Source: Chloroflexi bacterium RBG_16_64_43
GTDB taxonomy: Bacteria > Chloroflexota > Anaerolineae > Anaerolineales > RBG-16-64-43
DNA: 5,045 nucleotides
Assembly (NCBI GenBank): GCA_001796965.1
Contig: MGOA01000054.1
Location: 1-5,045, forward strand
Reading direction: 5' to 3'
Shown: one piece after another, positions 1 to 5,045 of the stretch
Layout: every line of letters starts with the position of its first letter
Position numbering within the stretch: the first letter of the stretch is position 1
The notes under the pieces: model-generated
The model's input: the letters and a program-made list of their open reading frames with translations, nothing else
Told to the model about the DNA's origin: nothing
The model's database searches: none
Program-made: the position numbers and the translations under genes

Positions 1-1510
1 CCTTGGCCGGATCGATGATGCCGGCGGCCACCATGTCCACGTAGGCTTCTTTGAGCACGTCGTAGCCGATGTTCTTGTTCTTGTCTTCATGTTGCTTGCG
101 GCGCACACCTTCGACGATCACCGCGCCATCTTTGCCGGCGTTGGAGGCGATGCGGCGCATGGGCACTTCGAGCGCCTTGCGCACGATGGCCACGCCGATG
201 GTTTCATCTTCGCCGTCTATCTTCACTTTGTCGAGAGTGGCCATGGCATTGATCAGTGCCACCCCGCCGCCCGGGACGATGCCTTCTTCCACAGCGGCAC
301 GCGTCGCCGAGAGTGCATCCTCGACGCGGTGCTTCTTTTCTTTGAGTTCGGTCTCGGTAGCCGCGCCCACCTTGATCACCGCCACGCCGCCGGAGAGCTT
401 GGCCAGCCGTTCCTGGAGCTTCTCCTTGTCGTAGTCGGAGGTCGACTTGTCGATCTCGACCTTGATCTCTTCGATGCGGCCCTTGATCTTTGCGGCGTCA
501 CCCTTGCCGGCCACGATGGTCGTATCGTCCTTGGTCGCCACGACCTTGTCGGCGCGGCCCATGTCGGCCAACGTGGTGCTTTCGAGCTTCTTGCCCAGTT
601 CCTCGGTGATAACCGTGCCGCCGGTAAGAACTGCAATGTCTTGCAGCATGGCCTTGCGCCGATCGCCAAAGCCGGGGGCTTTGACGGCCAGCACATTGAG
701 CATACCGCGCAGCTTGTTCAAGACCAGCGTCGCCAAGGCCTCACCATCCACGTCCTCGGCGATGATCAAGAGATCCCGCTTGCCCGTTTGCACCAGCTTC
801 TCCAGCACCGGGACGATGTCCGTGGCGGCCGAGATCTTCTTGTCGTGGATCAGGACGTACGGTTCGGTGATCACGGCTTCCATCGTCTCGGGCGTGGTGA
901 CGAAATAGGCCGAGATGTACCCGCGGTCGAACTGCATGCCCTCGACGTATTCCTTCTCGAACTCGAGGCCTTTCGATTCCTCAACCGTGATCACGCCGTC
1001 TTTGCCCACCTTGTCCATCACTTCGGCGATCAGGTTGCCGATCTCGCGGTCGGCGGCGGAAATGGCCGCGACATTCGCGATCTCTTCCTTGGTCTCGATC
1101 TTGGTCGACATCTTGCGCAGAGCTTCCACGGCTGCCTGCGTGCCGCGCTCAATACCCACCTTGAGCAACATCGGGTTGGCGCCGGCCGCCACGTTCTTTA
1201 AGCCCTCGGTGACAATCGCGTGCGCAAGCACGGTCGAGGTGGTGGTACCGTCGCCGGCAATGTCGTTGGTCTTGGTGGCGGCTTCCTTCAAGAGCTGGGC
1301 CCCCATGTTCTCGTACGGGTCTTCCAGTTCGACTTCCTTGGCCACCGTCACGCCGTCGTGAGTGATGGTCGGCGCACCGAATTTCTTGTCGAGAGCCACA
1401 TTGCGGCCCTTCGGTCCGAGCGTGGTGGCAACGGCTTGCGCAAGAAGATCGACCCCGTCCTTCAGGCGTCGACGGGCGTCTTCCCCAAAGACAAGTTGCT
1501 TAGCACCCAT
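1..1510 (-). CDS. groEL: Chaperonin GroEL (Hsp60), 3' end cut by window edge
   Basis: ATP-dependent folding chaperonin; with GroES it encloses unfolded cytoplasmic proteins in a double-ring cavity. The gene reads inward from ATG at 1510-1508 and stays open to the left edge, giving 503 residues. GroELs are usually 540-550 residues, so about 40 C-terminal residues are missing. Numbering follows E. coli GroEL at the N-terminus. Visible hallmarks are TLGPKGRNV near residues 30-38, the ATP-binding GDGTTT at about 86-91, the GGGVAL segment of the second equatorial half, and an aspartate in EDETIG that aligns by eye with the catalytic Asp398 of E. coli. The visible part ends in AAGIIDPAK, normally followed by VTR. 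The equatorial segment before this carries a charged stretch, RRKQHEDKNKN, that looks slightly longer than in E. coli. It lies 65 nt downstream of groES on the same strand and shares its promoter and CIRCE operator. Identification is secure; whether the genome holds other groEL copies cannot be told here. Confidence 0.98.
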   Translation of the reverse strand, partial: MGAKQLVFGEDARRRLKDGVDLLAQAVATTLGPKGRNVALDKKFGAPTITHDGVTVAKEVELEDPYENMGAQLLKEAATKTNDIAGDGTTTSTVLAHAIVTEGLKNVAAGANPMLLKVGIERGTQAAVEALRKMSTKIETKEEIANVAAISAADREIGNLIAEVMDKVGKDGVITVEESKGLEFEKEYVEGMQFDRGYISAYFVTTPETMEAVITEPYVLIHDKKISAATDIVPVLEKLVQTGKRDLLIIAEDVDGEALATLVLNKLRGMLNVLAVKAPGFGDRRKAMLQDIAVLTGGTVITEELGKKLESTTLADMGRADKVVATKDDTTIVAGKGDAAKIKGRIEEIKVEIDKSTSDYDKEKLQERLAKLSGGVAVIKVGAATETELKEKKHRVEDALSATRAAVEEGIVPGGGVALINAMATLDKVKIDGEDETIGVAIVRKALEVPMRRIASNAGKDGAVIVEGVRRKQHEDKNKNIGYDVLKEAYVDMVAAGIIDPAK

Positions 1511-1518
1511 GGTCTATT

Positions 1519-1524
1519 CTCCTT
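1519..1524 (-). promoter_or_regulatory. Ribosome binding site of groEL
   Basis: On the minus strand the sequence AAGGAG lies 8 nt before the groEL ATG and sits within a purine-rich run (AGAAGAAGGAGAA). This strong Shine-Dalgarno supports the ATG at 1510-1508 and independent, efficient initiation of groEL after groES. Confidence 0.85.
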
Positions 1525-1575
1525 CTTCTCTTTCGGGCAGATGAAATGTGATGAGTGAGGTTCCGCTCGCGGGCC

Positions 1576-1872
1576 TCAGCCCTCCACGATGGCCAGGATG
1601 TCGGTTTCCTTGAGGATCAAGACCTTCTTATTCTCGATCTTGATCTCGGTCCCGGCATACTTAGCGAACAGCACGGTGTCGCCCGCCTTGACGTCCATGG
1701 CGATGCGCTTGCCGTCCTCGTCGCGCGCGCCCGGTCCGACCGCCAGGATCTTGCCCTTCTGCGGCTTTTCTTTGGCCGTCTCAGGCAGAACGATTCCCGA
1801 CGCAGTGACCTCTTCTTGCTCAAGCGGTTCTATGACCACTCGGTCACCCAGCGGCTTGAGGTTCATTGCCAT
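1576..1872 (-). CDS. groES: Co-chaperonin GroES (Hsp10)
   Basis: Heptameric lid of the GroEL chamber, acting in the cytoplasm. The 98-residue product has the usual family length. It shows the N-terminal signature LKPLGDRVVIEP (5-16) and the mobile loop around residues 18-33, with the hydrophobic GIVL (26-29) that docks on the GroEL apical domain. It then has the KGKILAVGPG strand-turn (39-48), the VKAGDTVLF segment, and the C-terminal strand ending LKETDILAIVEG. Two in-frame ATGs are possible, at 1872 and 1866. GGAGG lies 7 nt from the first and 13 nt from the second, so the first is chosen; the second would remove only Met-Ala. It is the first gene of the chaperonin operon, directly downstream of the consensus promoter and CIRCE, and is followed by groEL after 65 nt. 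Nothing is odd about it. Confidence 0.98.
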   Translation of the reverse strand: MAMNLKPLGDRVVIEPLEQEEVTASGIVLPETAKEKPQKGKILAVGPGARDEDGKRIAMDVKAGDTVLFAKYAGTEIKIENKKVLILKETDILAIVEG

Positions 1873-1877
1873 TGGTG

Positions 1878-1884
1878 CACCTCC
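1878..1884 (-). promoter_or_regulatory. Ribosome binding site of groES
   Basis: GGAGGTG on the minus strand. The GGAGG core is 7 nt from the ATG at 1872-1870 and 13 nt from the alternative ATG at 1866, which favours the upstream start. Confidence 0.85.
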
Positions 1885-1914
1885 GTACGATGATTGGTTG
1901 GGATTTTGCAGGAC

Positions 1915-1941
1915 TTAGCACTCCGGTAGGCGGAGTGCTAA
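1915..1941 (-). promoter_or_regulatory. CIRCE operator (HrcA-binding inverted repeat)
   Basis: The sequence shows TTAGCACTC at 1915-1923, a 9-nt spacer, and GAGTGCTAA at 1933-1941, an exact match to the CIRCE consensus. The palindrome extends two more base pairs inward (CG/CG), giving 11-bp perfect arms around a 5-nt centre. CIRCE is the known operator of the heat-shock repressor HrcA, whose activity depends on GroEL. Here it lies at or just after the predicted start of groES transcription, so HrcA should block initiation until heat stress. As the leader is transcribed, the repeat could also fold as a stem-loop at the mRNA 5' end. hrcA itself is not in the window. Confidence 0.97.
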
Positions 1942-1949
1942 CCTGGGTC

Positions 1950-1978
1950 AGTATACGCAACTCACCTCGTTGTGTCAA
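1950..1978 (-). promoter_or_regulatory. Sigma70-type promoter of groES-groEL
   Basis: On the minus strand TTGACA (1978-1973) and TATACT (1955-1950) are separated by exactly 17 bp. That is a perfect -35 box, a five-of-six -10 box and the optimal spacing. Transcription is predicted to start near 1943-1944, just before the CIRCE element, leaving a leader of about 70 nt before the groES ATG. A housekeeping promoter gated by CIRCE is the usual arrangement for HrcA-controlled groESL operons. Confidence 0.92.
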
Positions 1979-2018
1979 GAGCGGCCGCCGCCGGATTCGG
2001 GTCCGGAACCTCCACAGG

Positions 2019-2024
2019 TATAAT
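2019..2024 (+). promoter_or_regulatory. Candidate -10 box for the LysM lipoprotein operon
   Basis: A perfect TATAAT lies on the plus strand in otherwise GC-rich DNA, with 7 nt between it and the ATG at 2032. Transcription would start at about 2031-2032, on or next to the start codon, implying a leaderless or nearly leaderless mRNA. The -35 region at the right distance (TTCGGG, 1996-2001) is a poor match, and there is no TG extended -10 motif. The call therefore rests on the hexamer and its position. It is back to back with the groES promoter, whose -35 ends at 1978. Confidence 0.5.
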
Positions 2025-2031
2025 CCTCACG

Positions 2032-3084
2032 ATGCTGACGAATCCGACGGACGGACTCCGCGCATCCGGGCACCTTCTCGCGGATTCCCCATTCCTGCAG
2101 GCAAGTCCCCGCGCCTCTCCCGTCCGACCCCGCGCCGTACATGCCCGGGGCCAGTCAGTCCTGTGCGGGTTTGCGCTGGGGATTCTCCTGACCGGCTGTT
2201 CCCAGGAGGTCCCAGCGACCGCCACAACCGCTACGCTTGCGGTTTGGATGACCCCCACCCCCAGCGCGACGTCCACGGCCGCGCCCGCGTCACAGGCCAC
2301 CTCCACCCCGCCCCTTCCTAGCCCAACGCCCTTCACCTACTCCGTTCGCGAAAGCGACACACTGATCGGCATCGCGGTTCGCTTTGGGGTCAGCCTGGAG
2401 GATCTGCGCGCGGCCAACCCGCAAGTTAACGAGCTATTCCTCTCCATCGGCCAGATGTTGACCATCCCCTTGGCTTTGGCGGCCACGCCCGAGGCTGCGG
2501 CCGCGACGCCTTACCCGCTGCAACTCGACCCGCCGCGCTGCTACTTGCAGCTCGGGGGCGCGGCCTGGTGCCTCAGCCAGGTTCACAATCCGGGCAGGGA
2601 TCCCGTCGAAAGCCTGCTGGTCGAATTCATCGTTTTAGACGCGCAGGGCAAACCGCTGATCCAGCAACAGGTGACTCCGCCCCTCGCGCGACTCAACCCC
2701 GGTGGCACACTGCCGGTAGGCTTGCTCGTCAGCGGGTCCGCCGGTCGGCCGCGAGCCGAGGCTCGCCTGGTGCGCGCGGTGGCTGTCGCCCAGGCCACAA
2801 CCTCCTTGCCGCCGATCGAGGTCATCGAGGCCGTGGACACTCCGCTCGAGGACGGGTTGGAAGTGCGCCTGCGCGCGCGGGTGGCGCCCCAGGCGGCGGG
2901 CCCGGCCGCTGCGGTGCGTGCGCTTCTCGTGCTATACAATAGTCAGGGTCAAGTTGTCGGCTGGCGCACGCAAGACCTGGGCGGCGAGTGGGCCATCGGC
3001 CAGTCGCACGAGGTGCTGCTGCGCGCATTCTCCTTGAGCGATCCGGTGGCTCGCTACGAGGTCTTACTCGAGGCGCGCCCCTAA
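2032..3084 (+). CDS. LysM-domain lipoprotein with two C-terminal beta-type repeats
   Basis: Predicted surface lipoprotein of 350 residues; exact role unknown. After a long N-terminal stretch comes a hydrophobic core and the lipobox LLTGC, with Cys56 the likely lipidated residue. A Thr/Pro/Ala-rich linker (about 60-101) leads to one LysM domain (about 102-146: YSVRESDTL, IAVRFGVSLEDLRAANP, IGQMLTIP), a fold known to bind peptidoglycan or chitin-like glycans. The rest holds two similar segments (about 176-250 and 275-350), each with a strand ending near LDAQGK or YNSQGQ and a later PGG/IGQ turn, resembling FxLYD or Ig-like sandwiches. Cys170 and Cys180 could pair. ATG at 2032 is chosen because an upstream in-frame GTG at 1972 overlaps the groES -35 box and has no ribosome site. 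However, no good Shine-Dalgarno precedes 2032 either, and the region before the hydrophobic core is unusually long (about 41 residues). First gene of a probable four-gene unit. LysM and lipobox are confident; the start is not. Confidence 0.85.
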   Translation: MLTNPTDGLRASGHLLADSPFLQASPRASPVRPRAVHARGQSVLCGFALGILLTGCSQEVPATATTATLAVWMTPTPSATSTAAPASQATSTPPLPSPTPFTYSVRESDTLIGIAVRFGVSLEDLRAANPQVNELFLSIGQMLTIPLALAATPEAAAATPYPLQLDPPRCYLQLGGAAWCLSQVHNPGRDPVESLLVEFIVLDAQGKPLIQQQVTPPLARLNPGGTLPVGLLVSGSAGRPRAEARLVRAVAVAQATTSLPPIEVIEAVDTPLEDGLEVRLRARVAPQAAGPAAAVRALLVLYNSQGQVVGWRTQDLGGEWAIGQSHEVLLRAFSLSDPVARYEVLLEARP

Positions 3085-3125
3085 GGCAACGCGCAGCCAC
3101 CCATACCTGTTCGGCGGATTGGGCC

Positions 3126-3788
3126 ATGTACGAATTCCTGCGGGCGATCGTCGGCGTGCTGATGCGGGTCTTCACCCGCGTGCACATCCAGGGGCAGAAT
3201 CACATCCCGTCGAGCGGCTCCTTTCTGCTCGTCACCAATCACCTCAGCCGGTTCGACTTGCCGCTGATCTTCATCGGCATACGGCGCACGGTGGTCGTCT
3301 TCATCGCGCGCAAGTACCGCAAGGTGTGGCCGCTCAGGCTTCTGGTAGAGGCGGCCGGTTGCATCTGGGTCCGCCAGAACGAACCCGATCTGGGGGCCGT
3401 CAAGCAAGCCTTGGCTCACTTGCGCGGCGGGGGCGCGCTGGGCATTTCGCCGGAGGGCACGCGCAGCCAGTCGACTCACGCCCTGATCGAAGCGCGCGAC
3501 GGCGTGTCGTTCCTCGCCGCGCGCACCGGCGCGCCGATTCTGCCGGTCGCCGTGTGGGGAACCGAGACCATCCCGCGCATGCTGCCGCGTCTGAGGCGCG
3601 CGAGGGTGTTCCTGCGCATCGGCAAACCCTTCAGCCTGCCGGTGAGGCCCCACGCACGCGGCGAAGAGCTCGACCCTTACACCGAGGACATCATGTGCTC
3701 CATTGCTGTGCTCCTCCCGCCTGCCTACCGCGGGGTGTACGCCAGCCACCCGCGCCTGGCTGAATGGGAGGCGAGGCTGGCGGCGTGA
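3126..3788 (+). CDS. PlsC-family 1-acylglycerol-3-phosphate acyltransferase
   Basis: Probable lysophosphatidic acid acyltransferase or relative, placing the second acyl chain during phospholipid synthesis at the inner face of the membrane. The product has 220 residues, short but normal for bacterial PlsC-like proteins. The four family blocks appear in order: NHLSRFD with the catalytic H39-x4-D44; GCIWVRQNE (78-86), which aligns with the GxIxVdR substrate-binding block but has Gln after the Arg; PEGTRS (109-114), which binds the glycerol phosphate; and ILPVAVWGTE (138-147). The N-terminal 20 residues are hydrophobic and amphipathic, fitting peripheral membrane attachment. The ATG at 3126 lies 41 nt after the lipoprotein stop without an obvious Shine-Dalgarno; upstream in-frame starts lie inside the lipoprotein gene. 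Its stop overlaps the next start in GTGA. The acyl acceptor cannot be read from sequence; it could modify a lipid other than lysophosphatidate. Not assigned plsC by name because paralogues are common. Confidence 0.93.
   Translation: MYEFLRAIVGVLMRVFTRVHIQGQNHIPSSGSFLLVTNHLSRFDLPLIFIGIRRTVVVFIARKYRKVWPLRLLVEAAGCIWVRQNEPDLGAVKQALAHLRGGGALGISPEGTRSQSTHALIEARDGVSFLAARTGAPILPVAVWGTETIPRMLPRLRRARVFLRIGKPFSLPVRPHARGEELDPYTEDIMCSIAVLLPPAYRGVYASHPRLAEWEARLAA
3773..3776 (+). promoter_or_regulatory. Ribosome binding site of the GNAT gene
   Basis: GAGG lies 8 nt before the GTG at 3785, and a GGGAGG lies slightly further upstream (3766-3771). Both fall downstream of or on the alternative ATG at 3764, so they can serve only the GTG. 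This decides the start at 3785. Confidence 0.6.
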
Positions 3789-4558
3789 AGATCGTTACGC
3801 TTGCCACCGATGAGCGGTCCCGCCTGTTGCGGCTGCTCGATGAGCGCGATGTGGGTGACGCCCTGGCCTGCTACTACGCGATACATCATGCCGCCTCGCG
3901 CGTCCACTTGAGCGGCGCCCTTTCGCCGGAGGGCGGGCTGGCGGGATTCTTGGCCCGCGCCCAGACGGGGCAGGACCTCTTCCGCCCGCTCGTCACCGGA
4001 CGCGCGCCCGATTTCCCCACCTTGAGCGCGTTGGTGCAGTCGGCGCTCGCTCCGGGGCAGCCGCTGTACTTCTCCCTCCCGATGGTCAACGCCTCCTGGG
4101 CCCGGGCACTGGTCGACTCGGCCTCCCAGGCGCGCCTGCGACTGTACGTGCTGCGGCGCGAGGCATTCGCCCCCGTGGTCAACATCCTGGTCACGCGCAC
4201 CACCTCTCCCGACGGCCTGCCGCGTTACGAGATCCGCGTGGGCGAGCGCCTGCTGGCCGCGGCCGGCCTGAACTGGCGCTCACTGGCCTTCGCCGAGGTC
4301 TTTGTCCACACTGACCCGGAGGTGCGCGAACGCGGCCATGGCCGTTCGGTCGTGGCCGCACTGTGCTTAGAGCTGCTGGAGGCCGGATGCACCCCGCTGT
4401 ATGCCGCCGACGAGGCCAGCCCGGGCTCCCAGCGCCTGGCCGAATCGGTCGGTTTCAGTGATAGCGGGCAGCGCGAATTCGTGTGCACCGGCACCCTGCG
4501 CCCGACGGCGGTGGCCGCCTCGACCAGCCCGCACGCCGAAGGAACCGCTGATGGCTGA
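3785..4558 (+). CDS. GNAT-family N-acetyltransferase
   Basis: Predicted acetyl-CoA-dependent acyltransferase of 257 residues; substrate unknown. The GNAT core is in the C-terminal third: a strand FAEVFVHTDPEVRE, the acetyl-CoA pyrophosphate loop R183-G-H-G-R187, a helix SVVAALCLELLEAG, then TPLYAADEASPGSQRLAESVGF with the LAESVGF motif (218-224) typical of the GNAT C-terminal helix and strand. Residues 1-150 show no motif I can name, though QTGQDLFRPLV and APVVNILVTR look like ordered strands; this may be a second, degenerate acyltransferase lobe. The GTG start forms a 4-nt GTGA overlap with the PlsC stop, indicating translational coupling; ATG at 3764 would add seven residues but lacks a ribosome site. 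The 3' end overlaps the GH1 gene by 8 nt. Known substrates of such enzymes range from amino groups on proteins and antibiotics to sugars, so no function is claimed. Confidence 0.88.
   Translation: MKIVTLATDERSRLLRLLDERDVGDALACYYAIHHAASRVHLSGALSPEGGLAGFLARAQTGQDLFRPLVTGRAPDFPTLSALVQSALAPGQPLYFSLPMVNASWARALVDSASQARLRLYVLRREAFAPVVNILVTRTTSPDGLPRYEIRVGERLLAAAGLNWRSLAFAEVFVHTDPEVRERGHGRSVVAALCLELLEAGCTPLYAADEASPGSQRLAESVGFSDSGQREFVCTGTLRPTAVAASTSPHAEGTADG
4539..4543 (+). promoter_or_regulatory. Ribosome binding site of the GH1 gene
   Basis: AAGGA lies 7 nt before the ATG at 4551, inside the 3' end of the GNAT gene. It supports the 4551 start and the 8-nt gene overlap. Confidence 0.7.
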
Positions 4559-5045
4559 AGCCGCATTCCACTTCCCGCCGAACTTCCTGTGGGGCACGGC
4601 CACCGCAGCCCACCAGGTGGAGGGCAACAACACTGGCAACGACTGGTGGCAGTGGGAACTCGAGCCCGGGCGCATCCAGCGCGGCGACCGATCCGGGCTG
4701 GCCTGCGATTGGTGGGGTGGACGCTGGCGCGAGGATTTCGACCGCGCGGCCGAGGCCGGGCAGAATGCGCATCGCCTCTCGGTCGAATGGAGCCGCATCG
4801 AGCCCCGCCCCGGAATATGGGATGATGCGGCACTTGCGCATTACCGCGAGATGTTGCGCGGCCTGCACCAGCGGGGGCTGCGCCCGCTGGTCACCCTGCA
4901 TCACTTCACCAACCCCCTGTGGTTGGTCGAACAGGGCGGCTGGGAGAGCGAGAGCGTTATCGGGCGCTTCGAGCACTTCACGCGCAAGGTGGTCGAGACC
5001 TTGCGCGACCAGGTCGACATGTGGTGCACGATCAACGAACCTAAT
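4551..5045 (+). CDS. Glycoside hydrolase family 1 (beta-glucosidase-like), N-terminal part
   Basis: Retaining beta-glycosidase, probably cytoplasmic as no signal peptide is seen. The first 165 residues are present; family members run about 420-480 residues, so the right edge cuts off the rest, including the nucleophile Glu. Hallmarks in order: the GH1 N-terminal signature FPPNFLWGTATAAHQVEG (8-25) with the sugar-binding Gln22; NAHRLSVEWSRIEP (72-85); TLHHFTNPLWL (115-125), where His118 matches the subsite His of the usual TLYHWDLP block; and WCTINEPN at the very end, with Glu163 as the acid/base catalyst and Asn162 beside it. The HHFTNP form differs from the common YHWDLP block. Preceded by a good ribosome site and overlapping the GNAT stop by 8 nt, so it is very likely cotranscribed. 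Substrate (glucoside, galactoside, other) cannot be told from this half. Confidence 0.96.
   Translation, partial: MAEAAFHFPPNFLWGTATAAHQVEGNNTGNDWWQWELEPGRIQRGDRSGLACDWWGGRWREDFDRAAEAGQNAHRLSVEWSRIEPRPGIWDDAALAHYREMLRGLHQRGLRPLVTLHHFTNPLWLVEQGGWESESVIGRFEHFTRKVVETLRDQVDMWCTINEPN

Noticed and set aside
89..1201. Long plus-strand open frame (370 codons) antisense to groEL
   Set aside because: It lies wholly inside groEL on the opposite strand; its His/Asp/Leu-rich translation is what the complement of a conserved high-GC gene gives, and it resembles no known protein.
1557..1577. Small hairpin just after the groES stop (GAGG...CCTC with an inner CCG/CGG stem)
   Set aside because: The stem is interrupted and short with no T-run, so it is not a terminator; a role in groES/groEL mRNA processing is possible but unsupported.
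1972..2031. Upstream GTG start for the LysM lipoprotein at 1972
   Set aside because: It would begin at the edge of the groES -35 box, upstream of the candidate -10 box, has no ribosome site, and would lengthen an already overlong N-terminus.
2988..3125. Upstream start for the PlsC-like protein inside the lipoprotein gene
   Set aside because: The added 46 residues are Arg/Ala-rich and overlap the lipoprotein coding region; similarity to the family begins at MYEFLRAIVG from the ATG at 3126.
3081..3749. Minus-strand open frame of 222 codons opposite the PlsC gene
   Set aside because: Covered by a gene with all four acyltransferase motifs on the plus strand; the antisense translation is low-complexity and has no supporting start signals.
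4225..4976. Minus-strand open frames opposite the GNAT and GH1 genes
   Set aside because: They are shadows of two well-supported plus-strand genes in GC-rich DNA, with Arg/Pro/Ala-rich translations lacking domains.
1..5045. Search for CRISPR repeats, tRNA or rRNA genes, insertion-sequence ends and attachment sites
   Set aside because: No regularly spaced direct repeats, cloverleaf sequences, transposase frames or long terminal inverted repeats were seen; the only clear inverted repeat is the CIRCE element.

Overview
This is a high-GC bacterial chromosomal window with two divergent transcription units separated by a short regulatory region (about 1873-2031). The best guess at source is a Chloroflexota (Anaerolineae-like) bacterium. 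That rests on the feel of the GroEL sequence, the Thr/Pro-rich linker joining a lipobox to a LysM domain, and the style of the GNAT and GH1 proteins. It is inference by eye and no search was run.

Left arm (minus strand, 1-1872): a classical heat-shock chaperonin operon, groES followed by groEL. groEL runs off the left edge and lacks roughly its last 40 residues. The operon has a textbook control region: a sigma70-type promoter (TTGACA, 17-bp spacer, TATACT) followed by a perfect CIRCE operator, TTAGCACTC-N9-GAGTGCTAA, at the expected start of transcription. This points to repression by HrcA. Both genes have clear ribosome binding sites.

Right arm (plus strand, 2032-5045): four genes packed head to tail. 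They encode a lipoprotein with a LysM domain and two similar C-terminal beta-type repeats, a PlsC-family acyltransferase, a GNAT-family acetyltransferase, and the first 165 residues of a family 1 glycoside hydrolase that runs off the right edge. The gaps are 41 nt, then a 4-nt GTGA overlap, then an 8-nt overlap. No terminator is visible between genes, so they are probably one transcript. A perfect TATAAT sits seven bases before the first ATG, so that gene may be translated from a leaderless or near-leaderless mRNA.

Working together: GroES caps GroEL for ATP-driven protein folding in the cytoplasm. The right arm mixes an envelope-anchored wall-binding lipoprotein with lipid acylation, acyl transfer and sugar hydrolysis. 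A common envelope or glycolipid role is conceivable but the sequence does not prove it. I see no mobile element, CRISPR array, tRNA, rRNA or phage signature, and nothing that amounts to a new biological system. The points most worth a second look are the intergenic promoter architecture, the odd N-terminus of the lipoprotein, and the coupled PlsC-GNAT-GH1 gene order.
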